Source: Symbiodinium natans (lineage: Eukaryota; Sar; Dinophyceae; Suessiales; Symbiodiniaceae). From it: a DNA stretch of 64,000 nt. Each line of letters starts with the position of its first letter. The stretch's first letter is position 1. Below the pieces are notes generated by a model that did not search any database, was not told the origin of the DNA, and was given only the letters and a program-made list of their open reading frames with translations. Shown here piece by piece: positions 1-11,414 of the stretch. The stretch is taken from contig CAJNDS010000784.1 in assembly GCA_905221605.1 (NCBI GenBank), positions 1-64,000 on the forward strand, in the 5' to 3' direction. A program made the position numbers and the translations under genes.

Positions 1-58
1 CAAAAAAAAAAAAAAAGGCCCAAAAACCAAAAAAAAAAAAAAAAAGACCCAAAAAAAT
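1..58. repeat. A-rich low-complexity tract
   Basis: Two runs of about 15-17 A separated by GGCCC-type interruptions. It could be the poly(A) tail of a plus-strand insertion ending at the window edge, or simple low-complexity DNA. Nothing else in the window lets the two be told apart. Confidence 0.7.
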
Positions 59-71
59 AGGCCCTCCGATA

Positions 72-2171
72 GTGTCACCGTTGCCGCGGCACACCACGAA
101 GGAACGCTTGGGTGCTCCTTTTCCTCCCCCCTTCAGCGGGCAATTCCGTGCCAGGTGTCCAAGCTCCTGGCAGTTGAAGCATCTGGTCCTCGCCACCAAG
201 TCTTCTGCTGTGCCCTTGACCATGTCAGATTTTGGCGTCCTGGGCTTCGAGTTGGACCGAAACTTGTTGTGACGACTGCTATCCCCTTTGGGACGACTGC
301 GTCCGTCTCGTCGCTGACCACGATAGCCACGATCTGATGATCTGCCAGCACCACTGGTTGACGGTGTTCGGGGTCTTGGCTTCACAAAACCTCGTTGCTT
401 CCTAGCATCCCTTAGTTGAGCTCGAACGTCGGCATAGGCGCTGTGATATGCTTGGATGTACTGGGCCTCATCCTCTTGGTACTCTCTGTCCTCGACGACC
501 ACTTCGCCTTCCGCCAACTCCTCTGACTCCTCTTCGTTCGTCTGCTCGGTCTCGGCCTCTTCGTCCTCTTCCTCATTTGACTCGTGTCGTTCTTCATCTT
601 CATCGTGATCGTGGTTCACCAGAACTGGATAGTGCTTCGAAGCGGCTTGACCAAGTTCCGCTCCAGCAGCTTGAGCAATGAGTTCAGGTCTGTCCAGAGG
701 ACGAAGTAGTGCAGCGACTTGTTCAAATGGAAGCAGGGTGTTGTAGTCCCGAAGGGCCAGAAGTTCTCGCTGATATTCGCTGCGTGCCGCTTGGCGTAAC
801 AGTACTCTCCCTGCTACCCTATCCGGTACTTTTTCTTGGAGGTGCGTTTCCATCTCGGTCCTTGAGGTCTCCTTCTGGGCGATGTACGACGCGAACGATT
901 GACCTTTTTGTCGTTCTCCAGAATAAAAAAAACCTGTCAATGGACGCAGGCACCGCCACCTCCAAATACGGACGGTATTTCTCCATCAACGCGCTGAGGA
1001 TGAGCGAACACCCGTTGGAGCTCAAGACATCCTTCAGCTCGAACTGGTCCGCCAAACGTCGAGCTTCACTGCCTTCACTCAGCGACTGATACAGCTTGAT
1101 TCCCCATTTGGACTTTGGGGCAGGGTTGTCCGTCTCCCAGTAGGCCAACATCTTCAGCCAAGTCCGAAGAGTGTTCGGTTGTCCCGACCAGGTGGGTATC
1201 GACTTGCGATCTCCAGACAGTGCCGCAATGAACTTTTCGTAAGGGTCAGGAGCTTGAGATTGACCCCATTGGGTCCGGGTACTCCAAGAACCTCGAAGGC
1301 ACTGTGGACCTTTTGACTCCGTTGCTCATGAACTGGTCTTCGTCCCAAACTGCTCACTGCCTCCGTGGCGCTCAGAAATCTTTGTGACCAGCTCCAGGAG
1401 CATCAGGCGCACCTTGATTAGGTGGTATTGGGCTCGTTTGTGATTGCTCTGGCGGCGACGAAGGTCTCGGCATCGGAGAGGTCTTGCCGCCAACTGAAGA
1501 CATATTCGGCGCGAATGCTGTCGGCGAAGCACGAGGTCTCGGCATCGGAGACGTCGGGCTGCCCCAGCCGCCGGAAGTTGCCATAGGAGGAGTCGACGGT
1601 GAACCACAGCATCCCATTGAACTGGCCATCCAGGGAGCCGACGAAGTAGAACACTGAGAGCTACCACCAAATGAGGGAGTCATCGGTGGTCGGGGCAACG
1701 AAGGGTTTGTCGCCAAGAAGGAATGATTTCTGCCGTAGCCATGCCATCCAAGTTCCATTCCATGCCCATTGTTCCACGACCCGGCATTCCACGGACCAGC
1801 CATCATGCCTTGGGCAAGCCAATCTGGACGTGAAGAAGATGCTGCAGCACCAAAACCACTGACTCCACAAGACGAAGTCATGATCTACGGCCCCAGGCCG
1901 CACAGTCCGTGTAGAAGCATCAAAGCCTGCACTCGGACGCCCTGCGTCTCCACCGCCCCCGAAATTCGGGGTCTCCATGGGTCCGCGTCCATAGCGTCGA
2001 GCGGTGGCCTGTGCCGAACCGCTCCGCAACCAACTGTTGAGTGTGAACACTCCAAAGGGCAGCAATCTTTGTTTCTGCGTTGCGCACATGGCTTAAAGCC
2101 TGGGCCGATACAGGTTGGAACAGTCGCACATGCTCTCTAAGAGTGTACATGGACTTTCTCACAGCTTGCAC
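72..2171 (-). pseudogene. Copia-type Gag, decayed
   Basis: This is the Gag part of an LTR-retrotransposon read in several minus-strand frames. Near the 3' end (139-181) is a CCHC zinc knuckle, CFNCQELGHLARNC, with C-x2-C-x4-H-x4-C spacing, the RNA-binding motif of retroviral and copia Gag. Upstream frames hold a Gly/Ser/Pro/Met-rich N-terminal segment (1372-1881) and a helical segment around 819-1151 (LYQSLSEGSEARRLADQF) typical of dinoflagellate copia Gag proteins. An acidic/basic linker lies at 412-603. At least three frame changes are needed to join these parts, so the gene is broken. Protease, integrase and RT would lie beyond position 1, outside the window. The zinc knuckle is certain by sight; assignment to copia rather than another LTR class is inference. 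Confidence 0.6.
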
Positions 2172-2319
2172 GCGGACCTAAGTGCGATGGAAGGAGGTAA
2201 GTGAAACGGAGCACACCCCGCGGGCTGGGGTTGAGGGTCAGGGTTCAACCTGAGTTAGAGTTCAGGTGAACAGAAAGCCCAACTCCAGGCAGGTTAGGAC
2301 AGCCTGAAACTTATTCTCC

Positions 2320-2560
2320 TGCAAGAAACAAAAAAACCAGAAACAAGAGGAATCTCCTGCTTTCCAATGATTGTCGAAAAAGTGGAATTTAGATGAGTTC
2401 TCCACTTCTCTGATGTTCGAAGAAGAAACACAAGAAACAAAAAAACAATGGAGGTACTTACTCTCCACTCCACTCTGATTCTCGAATAATGAGCACAAAG
2501 AAAATCAAGAAACAAGGGAGACGGAATTTAGATGAATTCTCTTCTCTGATTTTCGAATTT
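2320..2560. repeat. Degenerate 80-90-bp repeat, about 2.5 copies
   Basis: Three blocks share the order CAAGAAACAA, then GGAATTTAGATGA, then TCTCTGAT and TTCGAA. They differ by substitutions and deletions. No coding potential; origin unknown. Confidence 0.5.
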
Positions 2561-2934
2561 TTTGGACCGATGCCTCTTTACTACATTAGCAGCGCAGTAG
2601 GCCGTTCTTGTGGATCTTAACACTAGAGGTGAAACAGTCGCAGGCGCGAAAACCAAGCAACACACAACACAACCACAAAAACCGCAGCAACCCGCCAAAA
2701 CCAAAAGCGCCAAACGTCAAACTGTACAAGCCAGCAAGTGAAAAAAAAGTCGTGACTACAAAGAAGCAACCGCTGGCGCAGAGGCTCTTATTGCAAGACA
2801 ACTTAACGCCCGGCCAGCATGGTGAGACCAATGCAAACAAGAAACTACCGGCACCAATCACTTACAGGGGAGGCCCACGCACACGAAGCCAGAATTGCTC
2901 AGATTTTTGGACCCACATTTGGAGTCGCGCAAAC

Positions 2935-3070
2935 CGATATTGCAAGGCCTTTGAGGCCTCACTTGCGGAGGTTCGGGGCCTTCCGAGGCCCCCCGAGGCC
3001 TCACTCATGGGGTTTCGAGGCCTTCCGAGGCCTCACGAGGCCTCAACAAAATCCCAAAACCCCTTTAGCT
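2935..3070. repeat. Cluster of GAGGCCTC palindromes
   Basis: The 8-bp palindrome GAGGCCTC or a one-base variant recurs about seven times in 130 bp, joined by TTCCGAGGCC-type spacers. Further single copies occur to about 3250 and 3520. It looks like local expansion of a short word. Confidence 0.6.
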
Positions 3071-4084
3071 TGCAAGATTACGAGGCCTCGGGGACCCGGG
3101 CTTATAATAGTATTAAACGGGTCCCCGCAAGGCCTCGAGCCCGGACAAACCCTGGCTGCCTCTTCCATGTAAAGACAAAAGAATTTTAAGCCGCGGCTGG
3201 CTCCAAGTCCTCTTCATTCTCTATTCAAAACGTCACGACAGACCTCGAAGGGCCTCGACGGATTAAGATGATCCTGCAAGCTATGTCGCGCTGCCGCAAG
3301 TTTTTATTTCAGACTTCTCGACGGGCCTCAAAAGAAGCCTCGATGATCCTGAGCTTTCCAAAAATTTCGACGGGCATGAGAAAGTCCTGAAAAGCCCTCT
3401 GCATGACATTGCAAGCTGATGTTGATCTCCATCGGGCAAGCAAACTATATCGCGCCCTGCTCAACTGGAGGAAGCCTCGGACCGGCCTCGAGAAGCTTCG
3501 AAACCTTCAGCAAAGTCTGAGGCTCAAAGATGATGTTGCGTGCAAGCCAAGTGAACGCTCCCAACCATTTAAACCTCAACACGCCCTTCAATGGAGAAGA
3601 CAAACTGACGTTCACAAGGCTTCTGCCGGAGGCGTCGGCCTTCCCTATATCTTCTTCTTCATTGGGCGCATGGCAACTTAAGTTCCTTGCCGGTGCAACA
3701 CGCGCAAATATCTTCGCTGTTCAAAACCCAAGCCGCCAAGAGTTTCAGTCTGCAATGTCTGGCAAGCGACGCTGCACAACCACAGAAAACGTTGATTCCG
3801 CGTTGGTCAACTTCCCAGAGATTGAAGCGTGACTCCTATCCACAGAAAAAACCAGCAAGACCTGCAGCTCAGCTGGGCCTGCCAGGGCGAAGCCCAAAGT
3901 TAAGGGGCTGTCGGGCGACCCCACTTTCAGGCCCGCAAAACACAAGCAATTCTGGCTTCGCTCCACAGTTGCAGTTCTGCCTCATTGCAGCATTACAAAG
4001 ACGAGCTTGCAGCTGCTTTGGACAAGCCCCCGCGCACGCTGCCCGAAAATTGCAAGGCCGCAGCCCCCGAGATCCGGTTGCACG

Positions 4085-4250
4085 GGCTCAAATTCGGGCC
4101 AAAAAACGGGGCCGTCTCGCGGTCCCAAAAATGGGACCGCGAAATGGACCCAGCTTCCTTATAATAATTTGGAACTAAATTGGGGGATTGTGAAACGGTG
4201 ACCCCAAAATTGGGGCCGTTTGGCGGCCCCACTTTTGGGGCCGCGAATTC
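4085..4250. repeat. Imperfect inverted repeats, GGGGCCG...CGGCCCC
   Basis: GGCCGTCTCGCGGTCCC, GGGACCGCGAAATGGACC and GGGGCCGTTTGGCGGCCCC are self-complementary or mutually complementary and could form two or three stacked hairpins. The related words have alternating orientation. No gene is attached. Confidence 0.5.
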
Positions 4251-4944
4251 TTCTAATTTTTGCAATCTCGCGCTTTCCACTCGGGGCCCACAGACAAGCA
4301 CTCAACGCGGAAAACTGAGAACCACGACCTCCGCAGGCAGCTTTCTGGTGGAAGTGATCAACCTGAGAGAAACGTGCACAGTAGTAGCCCGTCACCCAAA
4401 GCAATGCTGCGCCACGTCTGGCACAGACATTAAGCGAAAGTACGGAAAGGCCGTAAGGCAAGGAACCTCCGTTACCTAAACTGCTCAACGCGCCGTAGAG
4501 ACAGTCCCCACACAAGCGTCAGGGCCGTAGCAATAGCACTCAGGCCTCCATTGTGGTTGGCAGGAAAGTTGCAGGCACACTAAGCACAATGCACACAGAG
4601 TGCCAGAAAAGGCGCCTCCTTCCCTCCATGGCCGTAGGGCAGGCCTGGAGCGCTGCTTGCAACATATTGTTACAGCCCCGCGCAGCGGCCGATTTTTAAG
4701 ACGGCACAAGAGCCCCAAAGGCGGCACTTGGGCAGTGTGCTTTCCAGGTACCGGAAGCCTATCGGCTTGGCGTGCTGCCTGACGCAGTTTAAGGCCCACA
4801 AGGCTGCTTAACGGTCTGCAGCCAACCGCGCGTCAAGTGTAAGAGTCAAGGGAACTTTGATCCCCGCCCAGCTGAGGGTTTGGACAGAGGGGAATTTCTG
4901 TGCGCCTTAAGCCTGTGCATGCGGGCACCTGCAAGAGCCTGTGC

Positions 4945-5475
4945 CTCTCTCTTATATTCTGTTCTCTCAACTGCGTTCTGTTTGAGTGTAGTCTCTGGCT
5001 GTTTCGTGATGGGGGTAAGTCCTTCTCTCCCCCCCGCGCCCCGACCCTTTCCAAAACGCGGTCCTACAGCCCCAGGCCTCACTTTTAGAACGCCCGAAAG
5101 TGCGGGAAAAATGCGGTAAATTTCTTCTGGCCCGTAGCGCGGTCTGGCGGGGTCGGACTTTTCTCGGCTGCTTCTCGAAGCCGCGTCTTTCGGCGGTACG
5201 GCGGCCCGGCGGTGTCGGAGTTTCTTCGAGTAATTGGGTCGAGTCCGCCTGATTTAAGGAGTCTCTGTTGGCAAAAACAAAGTTTCTACGTGCACAGACT
5301 TGATTCTGGAACAGGGAACCCCAGGGTTGTCAATTCTTCACAATTTTCATTAACGTTTGAAAGCTGGGGGAGTGTATGCTGCAACGGCCCTCATGTGACC
5401 TTCGTGCGGCTCGACTTTGTGAAACCGACGGGCGTTGAATGACACCGGTTGGTCGTGCATGTCGATCCACGAGCC
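4945..5475 (-). repeat. Left arm of a 0.5-kb inverted repeat
   Basis: Read on the minus strand this is nearly identical to 28383-28891 on the plus strand, with opposite polarity about 23 kb apart. The best-conserved part is the non-coding block that contains CCGCCGGGCCGCCGTACCGC and ends at GAATATAAGAGAGAG. The part nearest 5475 is the 3' end of an oxygenase-like coding region and is more diverged. This arm has about 22 bp that the right arm lacks. Both similarities stop just after the TATAAGAGAG word. Confidence 0.85.
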
Positions 5476-5541
5476 TCCGCTTTTTCTCCATCCCTTCCCC
5501 TTCCGCAATGTGCTGAGGATGGGAATGTTGTGGGGCGACAC
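5350..5541 (-). pseudogene. Fragment of HxD...H oxygenase-like gene
   Basis: About 40 codons encode the C-terminal part of the protein whose full copy is at 27932-28573. It has SWIDMHDQPVSFNARRFHKV, the distal His (FHKVEP) and AAYTPPAFKR. The N-terminal half with the HxD motif is missing, and an unrelated sequence precedes the match. It is therefore a truncated copy that shares its 3' flank with the intact gene. Confidence 0.7.
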
Positions 5542-5968
5542 AGAAGGGCTACAAAGAAAACAACGTCAGGGGCCTGAAATAGCTCGTTGGTCCATTTGTT
5601 TCATGTCTGCCACGGAGAGCCCCGCGTCAAGAACTAGTGTTTAAGCCGTCCGGCTAGGCCAGTTGCGAAGCCGTGTTTTCTGAAAGGCTCAGATACCCTT
5701 CTACCAATTAGCCCTTCGAAATCAAAGCAACATACATGCTCTAAGTATTCAGGATGGTCTAGGTGGGATCCATTTCAAGAGTTCTCCTCAGGAGCAGCTG
5801 AAACGACTGGCAAAGCTGCAAGCCAAACACCTCCTCAGCTTCACCATCGCCTTGACCATCCGGCCTGCAACTGCACAATGTAAGCAACGTCTTGAAGCGC
5901 AAGAACACACTTTAAAGTAAGTACTCAGCAGCACCTTCGCGGGACTCTTTTTCCGTTGGCTTTCGTGG
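5542..5968. other. No gene seen
   Basis: Mixed-composition sequence with no convincing frame, repeat or RNA structure. Confidence 0.5.
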
Positions 5969-6325
5969 TCAGTCGGGCATAGGTTTCAGAGCTTCCACCA
6001 GTTCTGTCCATTTGCTGACAGCTTGCTTGAGCAAATCTGCTTGTTGCCAGATCCCAAGCTTCTTGCACAAATCCTTGACGTGACTCTCTTCAAAGGTCAC
6101 CAGTGCGTGAGCCTTTGCGAGCTCGTCTTTAGATGTTATCGAGTCAAGCTGTGGCTTGCTCCGCCAGGCGCTCAGCCTTCGCGTGAGTCCTTCTCTAAGC
6201 TTGGTCTCCTCGCTCGGAAGCTCGTTGAGTCTTTGTTCGAGGTTCTCTTTGGAAAGTGGGTTTTTTGGATCGCTGAGACTTAGAACTGTCTCTTCGCTTG
6301 TGATGCGGTTGATGTTACCGGCCAT
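5969..6325 (-). CDS. Small hypothetical protein, helical, 118 aa
   Basis: Not recognised. The frame encodes a charged, Leu-rich, probably all-helical protein (ELPSEETKLREGLTRRL, DLCKKLGIWQQADLLKQAV) with no Cys cluster, signal peptide or membrane segment. It starts 17 bp after the stop of the nuclease-like exon at 6342 on the same strand. It may be a downstream cistron, or the true C-terminal extension of that gene after a small frameshift. Coding character is suggested by the even charged-helical composition; function cannot be assigned. Confidence 0.4.
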   Translation of the reverse strand: MAGNINRITSEETVLSLSDPKNPLSKENLEQRLNELPSEETKLREGLTRRLSAWRSKPQLDSITSKDELAKAHALVTFEESHVKDLCKKLGIWQQADLLKQAVSKWTELVEALKPMPD

Positions 6326-6341
6326 TGGCTTTCTTGAAAAG

Positions 6342-6615
6342 TCAAAGAATTACCACCCAGTACAGTTTGATCCTTTTTGGAGGGTTGCTCATGTTGGCTA
6401 GGGCGTCATTCATCTTGTCCGACTTGAACGTGTGGCTGTTGCCTGTTGTTATCTGAAAGGCATGCAAGGTCCCATTCTTATCGAGAAAGCCTGCGTCGAT
6501 GACTGCCGTTTCCTTTTTGGCTGTGCAGTAAGTGTTCGGTTGGTTCGCAGCTGTATTGAGGAGCTCGAGTAGCCCTCCGTTGACCCTTTAAACATGTGTG
6601 AGTGAGAGAGAGAGA

Positions 6616-6705
<90 letters not shown>

Positions 6706-6732
6706 GAGAGAGAGAGAGAGAGACACACGCAC

Positions 6733-6765
<33 letters not shown>

Positions 6766-7921
6766 TAGATATATACATATATATATATAGATATATATAT
6801 ATATATAGATAGATATATATATATATATATAGATATAGATATCGTCAAGACCAGAGCTCTCGCACGCAACACTTCTTTTGCTCGAAAAAGTCCGGAAGCA
6901 TCTTCTTGAGCGGATCGCCGGGCTTCTCGAAGAACAGCCGCAGTGGACCGGTCCGCTCCAACATTAGCTCAGCGAGCCCCGTTTCGCTGAAGTAAATGCT
7001 GGGAATCTCGAGATTGGGGGTATCAAGACGGACCTCGGTGGTGTAGAAGACGGGCAGGGCTCCAAGAACGTCCGGGTGGTTTTGGAAGACAGCCAGCGCA
7101 TCCTCTGCTTTCTTTGTAACGCTGGGCCAGCTTGGGACATATTCGCTGACACATTTCGTCTGGATGCCAAGAACGAGGAGAGAAGCTGCCTCTGTCTTAT
7201 TGCACTCCGACTTCAAGTCACGAATTTTCCTTCGGTCGTCGGGATCCGGGACCATCCACGGGATCAGGTACTCGATGCCCGGCTCGTTGCGCAGCTTGGA
7301 CACGACGATCTTACCGCTTTTGAGGGACTGCAGGACTTCCTCTACACATACGAAAGACTTGACATACTCCAACGGTGCAAGAGCATTCTGCATGGAGGTG
7401 ACGACGACGTTCTGCAAACCACTTGTTGTTGGTCGAAAGCTCGCCCCATGGAACAGCTGTTCGAGTGTGCATTTGCTCTTGCCCAACGCCAGGCGCACAG
7501 CACAGTCGAAGTGGACCATGATGTCCTCAAACTTCTTCTCGTTTGTGTCCTCCATGACCGCATCCTGCTCGAACATCTCGATGATCTGGCCTGCGAGACT
7601 GGTTCCGTCACTCCGTGCCCAAAGTTGCAGCATTACGGGATGAAGGATGTTGATGAAGCTGTTGCCACATCGCACGGAATGAACAATACCACGCAGACGG
7701 AGGTCTTCAAGCACTGATCGAGTTGTGGAAGCGAGAGGAGACCACCAGTGAATCACCTCGACGCTGTCCAAGACTTTTCGGTCTCCGAGCTTGGCATGAG
7801 TTACAATGGCAAGCCGAAGTTGATTCCATGCAAGTGGATTCCGAGGAGGCTTCTTGAGCTTGGAGTACTCCTTTCTCAAAGCATCGAACATCAGCCGCGG
7901 ATGACCCAGCAGCTGTCGCAC
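6342..7921 (-). CDS. Candidate RHS/Crinkler-like nuclease-fold gene, partial, two exons
   Basis: Exon A (7921-6845) is open for 358 codons and begins GHPRLMFDALRKEY, like the region after the ATPase in retrotransposon-hot-spot (RHS) and Crinkler proteins. Exon B (about 6590-6342) reads TAKKETAVIDAGFLDKNG, then LHAFQITTGNSHTFKS, then RIKLYWVVIL before a stop. The order D...(8-15 residues)...QxT followed by a hydrophobic LYxVV strand is the pattern of the PD-(D/E)xK-type C-terminal nuclease domain of RHS/CR proteins. The two parts are separated by the GA/TA microsatellite, which would lie in an intron. The P-loop ATPase expected further upstream is not seen, so the gene is probably truncated. 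Family assignment is by pattern only. Such proteins are known as effectors or as retrotransposon hot-spot products in protists. Confidence 0.45.
6604..6722. repeat. (GA)n microsatellite
   Basis: About 115 bp of almost pure GA dinucleotide with two GGG interruptions. It would fall in the intron of the nuclease-like gene. Polypurine/polypyrimidine tracts like this can form triplex DNA. Confidence 0.97.
6729..6842. repeat. (TA)n microsatellite
   Basis: About 110 bp of TA dinucleotide with regularly spaced AGAT/GTAT variants, directly abutting the GA tract. A strongly AT-only block follows a strongly purine-only block. Confidence 0.97.
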
Positions 7922-8071
7922 GACTAACCTGAAAGTCGAGCCTCAAACAAAAACTGGAGAGCGAGCGCAAAGCGAGCGCAAAACAGGCTGACCCCCCCAC
8001 CTCGAGCCTAGGACTGACACCCCGTTCTGAAGCATCGGCAAAACACGAAGGGCAACCAGATTTGCATGAAC

Positions 8072-8650
8072 CTAAAGCAGCCAAGAGCCCCTCCCGCTCC
8101 CCGAAGTGCTGCAAGCCAACACAGTGAAGCTTAACGACGAGATCTTTGCTAAGAGAAGAGCCCCAAAAAGCAAACGGTGACCATGCGGGAGTGCTGCAAA
8201 CCAAAGGCAACAACTGCACACGCAGAATCGCAGAAGCCCCCCGGCCTGCCCTCGTCCTGCCTGGACCTTTGCTTGGGCCTCCTCGTACTTCTGCTGGGCA
8301 GTCTCTAGTTTTGTTTCGGCTTCGTTGAGCTTTTGCTCGGCCTCCCGGAGATCCTGCTTGATCTCATCGGCCTTTTTGTTGTTGTCGGGTCGAGATGCTT
8401 GTAGCCACCGCCCCCGCAGCTCCGCAACCACATCGCCAAGTTGTGTCACCTCGTTGTCTGCCCTGACAACCGCTTTTTCTGCCCTGTCTCGTGCTCGTCG
8501 GGCGGCGGCCAAATCCTGCCAGGTGCAGGGCTGCTTTCCCGTGATTTTTTCGGGTGTGTTTGCCGAACACGTTTGTTGTCGGGATTTGGCCGGAGCCTCG
8601 TTCTCCAGAGCTGTCTTCTGCAGCTGCTCGTCCTGCACCAGCAGGGGCAA
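8072..8650 (-). CDS. Coiled-coil protein fragment
   Basis: Residues about 45-130 form a long charged heptad-type helix (AARRARDRAEKAVVRADNEV, EQKLNEAETKLETAQQKYEE), a clear coiled coil. The frame then runs into Gly/Cys-rich sequence that looks non-coding, so only 8240-8650 is likely exon. It lies 5' of the nuclease-like exon on the same strand. It could be an upstream exon of that gene or a separate gene. A 3' boundary near 8235 is a guess. Confidence 0.4.
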   Translation of the reverse strand: MPLLVQDEQLQKTALENEAPAKSRQQTCSANTPEKITGKQPCTWQDLAAARRARDRAEKAVVRADNEVTQLGDVVAELRGRWLQASRPDNNKKADEIKQDLREAEQKLNEAETKLETAQQKYEEAQAKVQAGRGQAGGLLRFCVCSCCLWFAALPHGHRLLFGALLLAKISSLSFTVLACSTSGSGRGSWLL

Positions 8651-8737
8651 AGGCCACAGTCTGCCATGGGATCTTCAAACAGCAGAAGCGCAAACCAACA
8701 GCACGCTCGGAGGCCTTGGGGGCATCTTCGACCGAGT

Positions 8738-10088
8738 CGGCGGTCTGCACAGAGGCAGCCGGCTCCTCGACATCCCGCCGAGCAGCTTTCGATGCAAAAT
8801 CCAAAACACACGGAATGGACAAACAAACCTGGCCTTATCTTCGTCGTCCTCACTTTCCGAAGGCTCCGAAGCCTGCGCTGTCCAGGAAATGACACTCACT
8901 CCGCACCACAATCTGCAATTGCGAACTTCAAAGAGCCCGCTCAGACTCAGCCCGCAATGGCCCACAACAAGCAAGACAAGCAAGCAACAACACCCTCGGA
9001 GGCACAGCCTGCTTGGCATCTTCAACCGGGTCAGCAGTCTGTGCTGAGGCAGCCTGCATAAGCAACCCCTCAAGCTCATCGAAATGCGTCTGAAGCTCCC
9101 TGGCCCACCACACCGAAAGGACAAAAACCACCAAAGCAAGAGACATCGCAAAGCGCCTCGTCCACTGCCTTTTTTCGCGAAACCTGCAGCAAGGGGCACA
9201 TTCTCAACAATGCTAATTTCAGCGAGCCTTCACCCGCCTGATCGAAGCTTGCTAGAACTGTGAAGCCCTCACCAGCAAGAACGCCTCGGTCGTCGCCTCT
9301 TCCACCTCATCCTGATCCTTTTCTGAGGCCTCCGAGCATGGACTGATCCCGAGAAGACCTACATGCGCTGCTGGCAGGACCGTTTCATGCAAGCATGAGC
9401 TCCTCGAAATTCGTCTGATGCTCCCGCCGCCGAAAGGACAAGCAAACCTTGCCTGATCTTCGTCTTCACGAGGTTGCAGAGGCCCCTGGTCAGAAAATGA
9501 CACACTCGGGCAGGAGCGAAGGAAACGCCATCAGAACAGAACAAGGAACGCCACGCCGAAACGACAAACCCTTTTCGCCTTGACGTCTTCATGGTCTTCG
9601 GCCTCACCACGGCCAGCCTCAGCTCTTCAGGACATACGCTTAACACTGAATTTCCTGTCGGTCTCGGCTTCCCGCCTTGGCCCTGCGTGCGACCAGCAAG
9701 TTCTGTGCCCATATTCCCGGAGGAACCGACCTCGCGCTGGCTTGCGGATCTTCGGCGCTCCATGCCATACATCACATCCCACCTTGGGAACGGCACGGCC
9801 CCCGCTCCAAGCAAAGGCCACGCCGTCTGCGTTGCTCGCCTGAGGCTGCTCGGGAAACCCTCTAACACTGTTCAAAGCACTGGTCTTAGGCTCTGGCAGA
9901 GACACCCAGAACAGTGCCAGTAGCACCACAGCGCGCCCGACCTTGCGCGATGTTGCTGGAGGCCTGCTCATGGCGGCAGTCGTCCTAGCTGTCCTCTGGC
10001 TCGAGCAAAAGCACTGCAATCTGCATGAACGAATGGTCGAGCTCAGTCACGGGCCAAGTGTTTAGTTAACCAACTGCAATTCAACATG
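8738..10088. repeat. Tandem duplication, unit 1
   Basis: A 1351-bp unit starts at CGGCGGTCTGC and ends at TTCAACATG. It is followed directly by a second copy at roughly 97-98% identity with a few indels of 1-16 bp. Both copies hold the same minus-strand exon-like frames. Confidence 0.93.
8928..9146 (-). CDS. Exon-like frame with membrane segment (repeated in unit 2)
   Basis: Not recognised. It encodes MSLALVVFVLSVWWARELQT, a signal-anchor-like hydrophobic stretch, followed by an amphipathic acidic helix (HFDELEGLLMQAASAQTADP). The same frame is kept at 10295-10480 in unit 2 although indels follow it, which mildly supports coding. A second shared frame (9868-10019 and 11194-11345) also encodes a hydrophobic helix (AVVLLALFWVSLPEP). 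These may be exons of a duplicated multi-exon membrane-protein gene. Confidence 0.3.
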   Translation of the reverse strand: MSLALVVFVLSVWWARELQTHFDELEGLLMQAASAQTADPVEDAKQAVPPRVLLLACLACCGPLRAESERAL

Positions 10089-11414
10089 CGGCGGTCTGCG
10101 CAGAGGCAGCCTGCTCCTCGACATCCCGCCGAGCAGCTTTCGATGCAAAATCCAAAACACACGGAATGGACAAACAAACCTGGCCTTATCTTCGTCCTCA
10201 CTTTCCGAAGGCTCCGAAGCCTGCGCTGTCCAGGAAGTGACACTCACTCCGCACCACAATCTGCAATTGCGAACTTCAAAGAGCCCGCTCAGACTCAGCC
10301 CGCAACAAGAAAGGCAAGCAACAACACCCTCGGAGGCACAGCCTGCTTGGCATCTTCAACCGGGTCAGCAGTCTGTGCTGAGGCAGCCTGCATAAGCAAC
10401 CCCTCAAGCTCATCGAAATGCGTCTGAAGCTCCCTGGCCCACCACACCGAAAGGACAAAAACCACCAAAGCAAGAGACATCGCAAAGCGCCTCGTCCACT
10501 GCCTTTTTTCGCGAAACCTGCAGCAAGGGGCACATTCTCAACAATGCTAATTTCAGCGAGCCTTCACCCGCCTGATCGAAGCTTGCTAGAACTGTGAAGC
10601 CCTCACCAGCAAGAACGCCTCGGTCGTCGCCTCTTCCACCTCATCCTGATCCTTTTCTGAGGCCTCCGAGCATGGACTGATCCCGAGAAGACCTACATGC
10701 GCTGCTGGCAGGACCGTTTCATGCAAGCATGAGCTCCTCGAAATTCGTCTGATGCTCCCGCCGAAAGGACAAGCAAACCTGCCTTATCTTCGTCTTCACG
10801 AGGTTGCAGAGGCCCCTGCTCAGAAAATGACACACTCGGGCAGGAGCGAAGGAAACGCCGTCAGAACAGACAAGAACGCCACGCCGAAACGACAAACCCT
10901 TTTCGCCTTGACGTCTTCATGTCTTGGGCCTCACCACGGCCAGCCTCAGCTCTTCAGGACATACGCTTAACACTGAATTTCCTCTGGGTCTCGGCTTCCC
11001 ACCTTGCCCTGCGTGCGACCAGCAAGTTCTGTGCCCATATTCCCGGAGGAACCGACCTCGCGCTGGCTTGCGGATCTTCGGCGCTCCATGCCATACATCA
11101 CATCCCACCTTGGGAACGGCACGGCCCCCGCTCCAAGCAAAGCCCACGCCGTCTGCGTTGCTCGCCTGAGGCTGCTCGGGAAACCCTCTAACACTGTTCA
11201 AAGCACTGGTCTTAGGCTCTGGCAGAGACACCCAGAACAGTGCCAGTAGCACCACAGCGCGCCCGACCTTGCGGGATGTTGCTGGAGGCCTGCTCATGGC
11301 GGCAGTCGTCCTAGCTGTCCTCTGGCTCGAGCAAAAGCACTGCAATCTGCATGAACGAATGGTCGAGCTCAGTCACTGGCCAAGTGTTTAGTTAACCAAC
11401 TGCAATTCAACATG
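10089..11414. repeat. Tandem duplication, unit 2
   Basis: Second copy, 1326 bp. The end junctions (CAATTCAACATGCGG versus CAATTCAACATGCGA) show that the copies are head to tail with no spacer. The differences include loss of about 16 bp near 10310 and a 3-bp loss near 10194. Confidence 0.93.

Larger units (their letters stand above)
2172..4944. other. No gene seen; short repeats only
   Basis: No reading frame here has recognisable composition or motifs. The stretch holds three short repeat clusters annotated separately (2320-2560, 2935-3070, 4085-4250). From 3200 to 4000 it is ordinary mixed sequence with scattered CCTCGA/GGCCTCG words. From 4260 to 4940 nothing stands out. Confidence 0.6.

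Noticed and set aside
2608-3189. 193-codon plus-strand frame
   Set aside because: Composition follows the A-rich and GAGGCCTC repeats; no motif and no conserved start context.
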